64,000 nt of DNA. Source: an uncultured Clostridia bacterium. GTDB lineage: Bacteria > Bacillota > Clostridia > Oscillospirales > Acutalibacteraceae. Of the stretch, positions 56,687 to 64,000 are shown in pieces. Below the pieces are notes generated by a model. The model saw only the letters and a program-made list of their open reading frames with translations. It did no database searches and was not told where the DNA came from. A program made the translations under genes and the position numbers. The stretch's first letter is position 1, and the number at the start of each line of letters is the position of its first letter. The stretch is from positions 62,001 to 126,000 of the forward strand of contig CANQUS010000002.1 of assembly GCA_947627055.1 (NCBI GenBank). The letters are read 5' to 3'.

Positions 56687-57397
56687 TTATTTATCTCTGA
56701 GCTTTTTTTGCAGTTCTCGTTCCGCCTGCGGTAAACGAAGATACGTGGGTACGACCTCCTCTGAAAATACAGTCTCCCCTATCCGCGCCTTTTTATAAGC
56801 AACTGCCGCAGTTCCGTAGGCACGCTGGTATCTCATATTTGGCGGTGCCAGCCTGATATTGGATACACTATCCTTCAAACTGTCATAGCATATATTCGCG
56901 CCATCACCGACTAATGTTATTATATCTGACTTACAGCCTCCTATAAGCTCTTCACCTAATTCCGCTATTGATAACGCCCTGTCATTACAAAGACGTGTAA
57001 TTTTTCCGTCAGCAGCTCTAAAAAGCGCATTATAGACCTGTGAACAGCGAGCATCCATGACCCCGCATATAACGCCATCAAAAAGCGTCAGATTTTCAGC
57101 CATAGATTCAAGTGTAGAAACGGGTACACACGGCTTATTAAGAGCCATGCTCATGCCCTTAACACATGAGATCCCTATCCTCACACCCGTAAACGATCCC
57201 GGTCCAGCGTTTACCGCAAATACATCTATATCCTTAATATTAGTTTGTGTAAATTCAAGCAGCTTTTCAGCCAGGAGCATTAACGTCTGACTGTGAGTGA
57301 GCTTTGTATTCATATAAAATTCACCCTTGAGAACGCCGTCCTCTAAAAGGGCGACTGATGCGGGAGAAGCTGACGAATCAAATGAAAGTATAAACAC
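56687..57397 (-). CDS. tsaB: tRNA threonylcarbamoyladenosine biosynthesis protein TsaB
   Basis: TsaB is the scaffold of the TsaBDE complex that makes t6A37 in ANN-reading tRNAs. The 236-residue ASKHA-fold protein starts FILSFDSSASPASVALLEDG and has VFAVNAGPGSFTGVRIGISCVKGMS; it lacks the metal site of TsaD, as expected. The GTG start shares a base with the tsaE stop (TAGTG), so the two are translationally coupled. Confidence 0.94.
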   Translation of the reverse strand: MFILSFDSSASPASVALLEDGVLKGEFYMNTKLTHSQTLMLLAEKLLEFTQTNIKDIDVFAVNAGPGSFTGVRIGISCVKGMSMALNKPCVPVSTLESMAENLTLFDGVICGVMDARCSQVYNALFRAADGKITRLCNDRALSIAELGEELIGGCKSDIITLVGDGANICYDSLKDSVSNIRLAPPNMRYQRAYGTAAVAYKKARIGETVFSEEVVPTYLRLPQAERELQKKLRDK

Positions 57398-57834
57398 TAA
57401 ATTTCCACCCCGCTTACAGTAATTTCTCGCTCAGTTTCGGAAATAGGGTTTATTGAGATCCTTATTGCATCCTTCGGTATTGCTTCCTCAATATTTTCGC
57501 TCCACTCTATAACAATAATACCGTTTTCTATGTAGTCGAAAAATCCTGTAGAATATAAATCGTCATAATTTGTCACACGGTACATATCAAAGTGGAATAT
57601 CGGAAATTTACCTTCGTACTCATGCACAAGCGCAAAAGTCGGACTCGACACTCCGTCTGTTACTCCCAAGCCGGAGGCAAGTCCACGAGTAAAAGCTGTT
57701 TTACCTGCCCCCATACCGCCGAAAAGAGCTATAACCTCATTACCCTTGAGCTTCTCCGCAAGACTGCTGCCGATAATCTCAGTTTCTTTTGGTGAGGATG
57801 ATATATATTTTTTCAATCGAAATTCGACCCCCAT
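57397..57834 (-). CDS. tsaE: tRNA threonylcarbamoyladenosine biosynthesis ATPase TsaE
   Basis: TsaE is the small ATPase that powers turnover of the TsaBD complex. The 145-residue protein has Walker A GGMGAGKTAFTRG, the VSSPTFALVHEYEG switch region, HFDMYRV and IVIEWSE. The ATG shares a base with the fhs stop (TAATG). The order fhs-tsaE-tsaB is compact and clearly one transcript. Confidence 0.95.
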   Translation of the reverse strand: MGVEFRLKKYISSSPKETEIIGSSLAEKLKGNEVIALFGGMGAGKTAFTRGLASGLGVTDGVSSPTFALVHEYEGKFPIFHFDMYRVTNYDDLYSTGFFDYIENGIIVIEWSENIEEAIPKDAIRISINPISETEREITVSGVEI

Positions 57835-59501
57835 TAGAACAAACCGTAAATCTTCCCGTTGTCGTCAACATCGATCCTGTTGGCGGCAGGGATCTTGGGA
57901 AGTCCAGGCATCGTCATAATATCACCCGTATATACTACTACAAAACCTGCGCCGTTTGAGATCCTGATGTCAGATACCGTAATTGTGAAGTTCTCGGGTC
58001 TGCCAAGGAGCGTCGGATTGTCGGACAGAGAATACTGTGTTTTTGCAATACATACGGGCATATCGTCCTTATATAGCTTCTCTACCTCCGCGAGTGCCTT
58101 TTTTGCCGCCGCTGTAAATGTGACGCCGGCCGCGCCGTAGATATTTTCAGCAACAGCCTCGATTTTCTCTGTAATCGTCAAGCCGTTTTTATATATAAGC
58201 TTAAAATCAGAGGGCTTTTCTACAGCCTCGCATACCTTTTTCGCAAGCTCTATTCCGCCGTCCGCGCCCTTTGCGAATACGTCCGCGAGTGAGAAATCCG
58301 CTCCGTTTTCACGGCAGTAACTCTCGATAAGTTCCAGCTCGGCGTCAGTGTCTGATTCAAAGCGATTTATCGCAACAACAACGGGAACTCCGAATTTTTT
58401 CATATTCTCAATATGTTTTCCGAGGTTTACAATACCGTTTTTAAGGGCATCTAGATTTTCCGTTTGAAGCTCTGCTTTAGGCACTCCGCCGTTATATTTA
58501 AGCGCGCGAACCGTTGCGACAACAACTACCGCATTCGGCTTTATCCCTGCAAGACGGCATTTTATATCAAAAAACTTTTCCGCACCGAGGTCCGAGCCGA
58601 AACCCGCCTCCGTGATGCAGTAGTCACCCAGCTTTAACGCAAGCTTAGTCGCACGAACAGAGTTGCATCCATGCGCAATATTCGCAAAGGGTCCACCGTG
58701 CATAACTGCGGGAGTCCCGTCTATCGTCTGAACAAGATTCGGCTTGACAGCATCCTTTAATAAAGCCGTCATAGCGCCATTTGCCTTGAGATCACGTGCG
58801 AAGATCGGTTCTCCGTCGAGTGAATATGCAACGAGAATACTTCCGAGACGTTCCTTGAGATCGCTGATCGATGATGCCAGACACAGTATAGCCATGACCT
58901 CGCTCGCGACCGTTATGATAAAGCCGTCCTCACGGGGAACACCGTTGACTTTGCCGCCAAGTCCCGCGACAATATTGCGCAGCTCTCGGTCGTTCATATC
59001 AAGACAGCGTTTTATCAATATCCTTCTAATGTCTATCCTAAGCTCGTTTCCCTGATGAATATGGTTATCGAGCATAGCGCACAACAGGTTGTTGGCAGCG
59101 GTTATCGCGTGCATATCGCCTGTAAAGTGCAGATTGATGTCCTCCATAGGAAGCACCTGCGAATATCCTCCGCCTGCCGCGCCGCCCTTGATACCGAAAA
59201 CAGGTCCGAGCGACGGTTCACGCAGGGCTATAACGGTTTTCTTCCCTATTTTATTCATAGCCTGTCCGAGCCCGGTAGTAACTGTCGTTTTGCCCTCGCC
59301 TGCGGGAGTGGGATTGATCGCCGTAACCAAAACAAGCTTGCCGTCAGGCTTAGATTCCAACTTTTTAAAAAGTTCCTCAGAAATCTTTGCTTTGTATTTT
59401 CCGTAAAACTCAAGATCATCCTCGTCAATACCGACGTCTGCGGCAACGTCCTTTATCGGTCTTAATTTAGTCTGCTGCGCTATTTCAATATCCGTCAACA
59501 T
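57834..59501 (-). CDS. fhs: formate-tetrahydrofolate ligase
   Basis: Fhs activates formate to 10-formyl-THF with ATP, feeding purine, fMet and one-carbon pathways; it is the entry enzyme of the methyl branch in acetogens. The 555-residue protein has the P-loop [38 protein letters not shown] and [16 protein letters not shown] start at ATG 59501 behind GAGGG; the longer open frame has an implausible AT-rich N-terminus. It begins the fhs-tsaE-tsaB unit. The formyl-THF made here supports the purine genes at 14-23 kb. Confidence 0.96.
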   Translation of the reverse strand: MLTDIEIAQQTKLRPIKDVAADVGIDEDDLEFYGKYKAKISEELFKKLESKPDGKLVLVTAINPTPAGEGKTTVTTGLGQAMNKIGKKTVIALREPSLGPVFGIKGGAAGGGYSQVLPMEDINLHFTGDMHAITAANNLLCAMLDNHIHQGNELRIDIRRILIKRCLDMNDRELRNIVAGLGGKVNGVPREDGFIITVASEVMAILCLASSISDLKERLGSILVAYSLDGEPIFARDLKANGAMTALLKDAVKPNLVQTIDGTPAVMHGGPFANIAHGCNSVRATKLALKLGDYCITEAGFGSDLGAEKFFDIKCRLAGIKPNAVVVVATVRALKYNGGVPKAELQTENLDALKNGIVNLGKHIENMKKFGVPVVVAINRFESDTDAELELIESYCRENGADFSLADVFAKGADGGIELAKKVCEAVEKPSDFKLIYKNGLTITEKIEAVAENIYGAAGVTFTAAAKKALAEVEKLYKDDMPVCIAKTQYSLSDNPTLLGRPENFTITVSDIRISNGAGFVVVYTGDIMTMPGLPKIPAANRIDVDDNGKIYGLF

Positions 59502-59587
59502 TATTTTCCCTCTTTTGCAGAAAATTTTTGTAATTTGTAAATTGATTATAGCATATTTTGTGGTCGGTAACAAGTATTTGCAGAGAT

Positions 59588-60721
59588 TTAGCTGCTCTTT
59601 TTAGCCGCTAAGCCTATTTTTCCTTTTCCCGATATACTCAGCAGGAAAAGCATAGACAGCAAAAGAAGAGCCATGCTTCCCGATATGTGTGTTGACATAT
59701 TCGGAAGAGGTCTTTCGCTAAAGCTGCTGAAAACATCATTTACAGGATCATAAAATATAGTTATTAAATATGTTATTGTTCCGCTAATGACCGCATTCAG
59801 CAATCTGAAAAGAAGAAAAAGACCTTTGTTAATTCCGATTTCTGAGAGTATGCCCCATATCTGCATATGTACACATAGACCGCCAAACGCCACAGCGGCT
59901 GACAGAATCCATAGCGGAAAACCTCCCTCTACTATTTTATCGCAAGCCCCTGTCACCTCTAAAATTGACAGCAAAATAATTTGTGAAAATCTTCCAAAGC
60001 CTAAACCGCATAATAATTTCTCAATAGTATTTCCGAAATTGCTTTGCCCAATAACGCCGATAAACGCTTGAAAAAGTATAACGAGAGCGGAAAGCGAAAT
60101 TATACCGTTTGCCCCATCTGAGCAGGATCTTACAAATGCGTTTTTTGATGAAAATTTAAAATTTTCTATCCTTGATTCATCAAACGCACTATCAGAGTAA
60201 AAAAATCTTGATACTATTCCCAAAACCAGTCCTGATACAATTTGTGAAATCAAAATAATTACCCCGAGTACGCTGTTTTTCAGCAGGAGCGTTCCGATGG
60301 CGGTGATCAAAAAGGCAGGCCCCGCGCCAATGCAGAAAAGCGACATGCGCTTCGCTTGATTCCTGCTTATCTGCCCTGTTTCAAATAGTCCCGCTATTCC
60401 TCTCGCCCCCACAGGGAAACCGCCTATAAAGCTCATTATCACTGTCGGAGCCGCAGAACCCGGCAGTCGGAACAGTACTCCTGTTATACGGGAAAATACT
60501 CGGCTCAGCTTCAATGAAATCCCCGAATGCACTATATATGAAGAAATAACCATAAACGGGAAAAGAGACGGGATCAAAAGCTCGCCGCAGTATTTTAATC
60601 CTAAAGCCGCGCCGTCCGAAGCTCCCTTTGGGAAAGCTATAAGAAGCAAACAGCAAATAACTACCGCAGAAATTTTAGCAAAAGATTTCACAGCATTATT
60701 GTATTTCCGTGTAATAACCAT
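59588..60721 (-). CDS. ylbJ: sporulation integral membrane protein YlbJ-like
   Basis: A 377-residue protein with about eight to nine hydrophobic segments. [44 protein letters not shown] and [15 protein letters not shown] are the nucleoside-recognition/Gate-domain blocks of the YlbJ family, whose Bacillus member is needed for spore coat and heat resistance. I place the start at ATG 60721 with GGTG upstream; the open frame extends to 60823 but the extra residues are charged and lack similarity. It lies next to and divergent from yqfCD, so this is a sporulation locus. Confidence 0.86.
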   Translation of the reverse strand: MVITRKYNNAVKSFAKISAVVICCLLLIAFPKGASDGAALGLKYCGELLIPSLFPFMVISSYIVHSGISLKLSRVFSRITGVLFRLPGSAAPTVIMSFIGGFPVGARGIAGLFETGQISRNQAKRMSLFCIGAGPAFLITAIGTLLLKNSVLGVIILISQIVSGLVLGIVSRFFYSDSAFDESRIENFKFSSKNAFVRSCSDGANGIISLSALVILFQAFIGVIGQSNFGNTIEKLLCGLGFGRFSQIILLSILEVTGACDKIVEGGFPLWILSAAVAFGGLCVHMQIWGILSEIGINKGLFLLFRLLNAVISGTITYLITIFYDPVNDVFSSFSERPLPNMSTHISGSMALLLLSMLFLLSISGKGKIGLAAKKSS

Positions 60722-60887
60722 AATCATCACCAAACTCAACAAGGGGCTTGCCCAGTCATACAAACGCAGCTCCCGCCGCATAAGTGGCGGGGAACACCGC
60801 GCCTGAGTTATATATATGCTCATAGGTGATTTTTATAGAATCACGGTCATAAGAATATATAAACACATTGCTGTCGGGGGTGTTGTT

Positions 60888-61166
60888 GTGAAAAAGAAAA
60901 AGGATGAGCTTAGACCTCGTCCGCTCGGCGGACTTGGGTTGCCATACGGCATAATAAGAAACTCTGTTCACATAGAAATCAATGGAAACCGTGAAGCAGT
61001 AATTGACGGCAGCAGCGGAATACTTGAATATAATGAAAATTGCATTCGTATAAGTGTGCAAAAGATGATCGTGGCATTTCATGGACGGGGACTTTTAATA
61101 CGTTGTCTTTCGGAAAACTCAATGGTCATAGAGGGATATATAAACGCGGTCGAATATGTCTGCTAA
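60888..61166 (+). CDS. yqfC: sporulation protein YqfC/YabP family
   Basis: A 92-residue protein. I start at GTG 60888 with GGGGGTG just upstream, because homologues begin shortly before the LRPRPLGGLGLPYG region. The fold is the YabP/YqfC beta domain: VHIEINGNREAVIDGSSGIL, CIRISVQKMIVAFHGRGL and MVIEGYINAVEYV. In Bacillus YqfC is made in the mother cell under SigE. It is followed after 32 nt by yqfD, as in other spore-formers. Confidence 0.9.
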   Translation: MKKKKDELRPRPLGGLGLPYGIIRNSVHIEINGNREAVIDGSSGILEYNENCIRISVQKMIVAFHGRGLLIRCLSENSMVIEGYINAVEYVC

Positions 61167-61198
61167 AGAAATCAACTATGCTAAAGGAGTAATAGCGA

Positions 61199-62425
61199 GT
61201 GATATTGCAATTTATCCGATGGTTTTGGGGATATGCCGAATTTACCGCAAGGGGTAAATTTCCCGAACGGCTGCTGAACCTGACTCTTAAAAACGGAATC
61301 AGGCTCTGGGGTATGCACTCCGACAGCGATTCACTAAGCGCCTATGTTTCAGCGAGAGATTATACTCTCCTACGTCCGCTTGCAAAGCGGTGTGGAGTGA
61401 CCCTGCGCTGTACAAAAAAGGGAGGACTGCCGTTTGCCTTATTACAATATAAGCCGAGAAGCGGATTAGTTGTCGGCGCAATATTATATATTGTAATATC
61501 ACTTTTTCTTTCAAGTTTTGTATGGAATATAAAAATCAATAACGCCGACAACATAAATGAATACGAGCTGAGAAACGAGCTGAAATCGCTCGGACTTTAT
61601 GAGGGAGCAAAAATCTCAAATATAAATGTCAATGATATAGAAAATAAAACAGTTATTGATATGGGTGATATCGCATGGATCTCTATAAATATAACAGGCA
61701 CTTTGGTTAATGTAGAGATAAGCCCCAGAATTGATAAAAAGGAAAATATCAAAACTGAGCCATCGAACATTATAGCAAAATGCGACGGTGTTATAAAGCA
61801 AATTGAAGCAGGCGACGGGCAGGCCGTTGTCAAGCAGGGAGAGGCAGTTTTAAAAGGACAGATGCTTGTAAACGGCATTCTTGAATATGAGATCGGAGGA
61901 TTTTCGCTAAAGCATTCCGACGCTAAAATCTACGCTGAAACTAAACGAACGCTAAGCGTTACTGTTCCGCTGAAGGAGGAAACAATAACAAAAAGTGATA
62001 ACTGCTGCGTAAAACAAAAAGTGAACGCTCTCTGGCTAAGCTTTCCAATAAGCATATCAGGAACACCGAGAGGAGGATACTCAACAAGGATAACAAGAGA
62101 AAATGTATATCTTTTCGGTTCAAAGATCCCCATTGAAATAACGACAGAAAAATACAATTTGTATAATAAAAATATAAAAAAGCATACCGAAAGCGAAGCA
62201 CGAAAAATAGCGGAGAACAGAATAGCGGTTATCGAAGCTTTCAGCCTTGGCGATGTGAAATCCTACACAAAAAAATACACGCAAAAAATCATCGACGGAA
62301 AGTTGATCTTAACCGGCACCTACACCTGTATAGAGGACATAGCGGAGCAACAGAAAATAAAAATCGACGGCTCTATCACACAAGGCAGCGATGAGCCGTC
62401 TAAAAAAGAAATTAAAGAAGATTAA
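61199..62425 (+). CDS. yqfD: sporulation protein YqfD
   Basis: A 408-residue membrane protein of the YqfD family, needed for sporulation in Bacillus under SigE control. An N-terminal globular part (FPERLLNLTLKNGIRLWGM) precedes a single transmembrane helix at about 93-113; the rest is extracytoplasmic beta-rich sequence (IAWISINITGTLVNVEISPR). GTG 61199 follows AAAGGAG. The 3' end overlaps the convergent radical SAM gene by 14 nt. phoH, which usually follows yqfD, is not here. Confidence 0.92.
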   Translation: MILQFIRWFWGYAEFTARGKFPERLLNLTLKNGIRLWGMHSDSDSLSAYVSARDYTLLRPLAKRCGVTLRCTKKGGLPFALLQYKPRSGLVVGAILYIVISLFLSSFVWNIKINNADNINEYELRNELKSLGLYEGAKISNINVNDIENKTVIDMGDIAWISINITGTLVNVEISPRIDKKENIKTEPSNIIAKCDGVIKQIEAGDGQAVVKQGEAVLKGQMLVNGILEYEIGGFSLKHSDAKIYAETKRTLSVTVPLKEETITKSDNCCVKQKVNALWLSFPISISGTPRGGYSTRITRENVYLFGSKIPIEITTEKYNLYNKNIKKHTESEARKIAENRIAVIEAFSLGDVKSYTKKYTQKIIDGKLILTGTYTCIEDIAEQQKIKIDGSITQGSDEPSKKEIKED

Positions 62426-63290
62426 AATCTGGAACGTACTCCTCACCCGCAGAGGACATCTCCTGCAAAAAACCGTCTAAGTCAGTTGTATAGAGGCGAT
62501 CAAGTGCCCTGTCATATTCTTCCTTTGTAAGCCGCCTGTTGATTTCGGGATATTGATCAGCTGAGCAGAGCGGAGTATACTGCGACATAAGGCTGAGAAG
62601 GATCTTGTCAGAAAATTTATCAAGTATATCTAAAACACCGATAGTGTTTTCTATATTTGACGGCAAAATCAAGTGGCGGACAATAACACCGCTCTTCATT
62701 ATTCCGTCATCGTCAAATATCGGCTCTCCCCTCTGCCTTATCATTTCCCGCAAGGCGCTGAGCGCATTTTCAATGTAGTCAGGCACGGATGAATACTTAC
62801 TCGCAAGAGTATCGGACGAATATTTGAAGTCAGGCAGATAAATATTCACAATTCCCTCAAATCGACGAATGGTTTCAACACGCTCATATCCGCTGGTATT
62901 GAACACTATCGGAACATCGGGGCAATAGTCCTTGAAAACATCAAGAATAAAATCAGCATACGGTGTCGGACTGACTAAATTTATGTTATGTACCCCTTGA
63001 CTGACCAAGTCCTCGCAGGCATGGATAAATTCCTTTTTTGAAAAAATCTTCCCAACGGGAGTTCGGCTTATTTTACTGTTTTGACAATACACACATTCAA
63101 GAACACACCCTGAAAAGAAAATAGCACCCGATCCTTTTTTACCGCTTATACATGGTTCCTCCCAAAAATGCGGGGCTATTCGCGCGATCCTCGGAACAGT
63201 TCCCGCACGGCAAAAGCCGTTTCCGCTGTTCTTATTGCGGATCGCGGAACATTTTCTCGGACAAAGCGTACATGAGTTGATATTATTCAT
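62412..63290 (-). CDS. radical SAM glycyl-radical-activase-like protein (PflA/PflX-type)
   Basis: A 292-residue radical SAM protein. Besides the SAM-cluster motif GCVLECVYCQN (Cx3Cx2C, at about residue 62), it has an N-terminal CTLCPRKC group that can hold another cluster. YADFILDVFKDYCPDVPIVF and NIYLPDFKYSSD are typical of 'putative pyruvate formate-lyase activating enzyme' proteins, including the PflX and AmmeMemoRadiSam-related group. No glycyl-radical enzyme is encoded next to it, so its partner is unknown. I start at ATG 63290 with AAAGGAG upstream. It overlaps yqfD by 14 nt, tail to tail. Confidence 0.85.
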   Translation of the reverse strand: MNNINSCTLCPRKCSAIRNKNSGNGFCRAGTVPRIARIAPHFWEEPCISGKKGSGAIFFSGCVLECVYCQNSKISRTPVGKIFSKKEFIHACEDLVSQGVHNINLVSPTPYADFILDVFKDYCPDVPIVFNTSGYERVETIRRFEGIVNIYLPDFKYSSDTLASKYSSVPDYIENALSALREMIRQRGEPIFDDDGIMKSGVIVRHLILPSNIENTIGVLDILDKFSDKILLSLMSQYTPLCSADQYPEINRRLTKEEYDRALDRLYTTDLDGFLQEMSSAGEEYVPDFNLL

Positions 63291-63335
63291 GCTGAAATCT
63301 CCTTTGTTCCTCAAAAAAACATTCATTCTAAAAAA

Positions 63336-63375
63336 ATCCCGCGAAACGGAAGTATAGCCAGCCGTCGCGCGGGAT
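63336..63375 (-). terminator. terminator of adhE
   Basis: ATCCCGCG (63336-63343) pairs with CGCGGGAT (63368-63375), with an inner ACGG/CCGT stem; on the minus strand a run of T follows. Confidence 0.88.
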
Positions 63376-63405
63376 CCTAATTAAAAGTCTTATTGATCCG
63401 ATAAA

Positions 63406-64000
63406 TTATTTGCCGTAATAAGCCTTGAGGTATATTTCCTTAATTTCGCTCATGAGCGGGTATCTCGGGTTAGCACCTGTACACTGGTCATCAAAAGCAT
63501 CCTCGACCATCTGATCAAGGTTATCGAGGAAATACTTCTCGTCTATACCATAATCAGCGATAGTCTTCTTAATGCCAACCTTAGCTTTAAGGTCATCAAT
63601 AGCCGCGATAAACTTCTCGAATGTATCCTCATCGGAGTCTCCGAAAATGCCGCAGAAATTAGCGCACTCAACATATCTCTCAAGAGCATGAGGATATTGA
63701 TACTGCGAGAATGTACCCATCTTAGTAGGGACAGATGCGGCATTGTAGCGCATGATATAAGTGATAAGGATAGCGTTGGCAACACCGTGCGGGAGGTGAT
63801 GATAAGCGCCAAGCTTATGAGCAAGCGAGTGACAAACACCAAGGAAAGCATTAGCGAAAGCCATACCTGCCATGCAGGAAGCGTCTGCCATCTTTTCGCG
63901 AGCATACGGATCGTTTGCACCGTTCTCATATGCAGACGGCAGATACTTGAAGATGTTCTTCATAGCCTTGAGAGCAAGACCGTCTGTATAGTCTGTCGCC
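63406..64000 (-). CDS. adhE: aldehyde-alcohol dehydrogenase, C-terminal part (runs off window)
   Basis: The frame is open to the window edge (DYTDGLALKAMKNIFKYLPS), so the 5' part lies beyond 64000. The visible 198 residues are the iron-dependent alcohol dehydrogenase domain end, with metal-binding histidines in HSLAHKLGAYHHLPHGVANA and the typical tail DQCTGANPRYPLMSEIKEIYLKAYYG, which is that of bifunctional AdhE rather than stand-alone alcohol dehydrogenases. AdhE reduces acetyl-CoA to ethanol and re-oxidises NADH in fermentation. A strong terminator follows the stop. Confidence 0.88.
   Translation of the reverse strand, partial: ATDYTDGLALKAMKNIFKYLPSAYENGANDPYAREKMADASCMAGMAFANAFLGVCHSLAHKLGAYHHLPHGVANAILITYIMRYNAASVPTKMGTFSQYQYPHALERYVECANFCGIFGDSDEDTFEKFIAAIDDLKAKVGIKKTIADYGIDEKYFLDNLDQMVEDAFDDQCTGANPRYPLMSEIKEIYLKAYYGK

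Overview
The window reads as a chromosomal segment of a low-GC anaerobic Firmicute of class Clostridia, most like the Oscillospiraceae/Ruminococcaceae gut lineage. The case rests on: Gram-positive style ribosome binding sites (GGAGG-type) with frequent TTG/GTG starts; formate-tetrahydrofolate ligase and AdhE-type fermentation; a HemZ-type radical SAM protein; sporulation genes (YqfC, YqfD, YlbJ, a SpoVB-like flippase); ribonuclease J and GdpP; and clostridial relatives of many small proteins. No plasmid or intact phage backbone is seen, and most of the window is housekeeping.

Layout. 1-5.3 kb (minus strand) is one operon: trmB, a lipoprotein with FG-GAP-like repeats, a response regulator, a 75-residue protein, a sensor kinase and a DUF1385/YqhQ membrane protein. 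5.8-10.6 kb (plus) is a methionine/one-carbon module: metF, a separate MetH reactivation-domain protein, a lone EF-Tu domain-2 protein and a MetH without its own reactivation domain. 10.7-12.5 kb (minus) is a small accessory island: three coupled genes that look like phage structural proteins, behind a strong promoter studded with TTATAGAA boxes, plus a broken cytosine methyltransferase. 12.7-14.0 kb is gdhA with an attenuator-like leader. 14.4-23.2 kb (plus) is purC-purF-purB-purA-glmS-guaA, a glutamine-consuming purine and amino-sugar cluster. 23.2-24.1 kb, just after guaA, is a graveyard of a XRE regulator and IS3 pieces.

24.3-30 kb (minus) holds a giant YhgE/Pip-type membrane protein, its likely TetR regulator and a C39-like lipoprotein. 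30-36.9 kb (minus) holds a SpoVB/MurJ-like flippase, a zinc-ribbon protein, a uridine-kinase-like protein overlapping hemZ, and a polysaccharide deacetylase. 37-43.4 kb holds ppiB, a D-Ala-D-Ala carboxypeptidase, an AraC regulator, an S1 protein, DivIC, a flavin reductase/SDR pair and a small P-loop protein. 43.4-54.9 kb (minus) is pgi and then a long probable operon rnjA-gdpP-rplI-dnaB-tilS-hpt-ftsH. 55.8-59.5 kb holds two tRNA-Ser genes and rpiB-fhs-tsaE-tsaB. 59.6-62.4 kb holds sporulation genes, and the window ends in a radical SAM activase and the 3' end of adhE.

The observation I rate highest is a pair of homologous, stand-alone, probably structured non-coding RNAs about 135 nt long, one at about 35.2 kb (plus) and one at about 55.0 kb (minus). 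They share three blocks in the same order and each ends in a T-run. I do not recognise the family. Other leads are the gdhA leader with mutually exclusive hairpins, the TTATAGAA operator array, a possible 345-bp MITE at 40.1-40.4 kb, and a 13-nt motif shared by the YhgE-like gene and the C39-like lipoprotein gene. All assignments are by eye; no database search was run.
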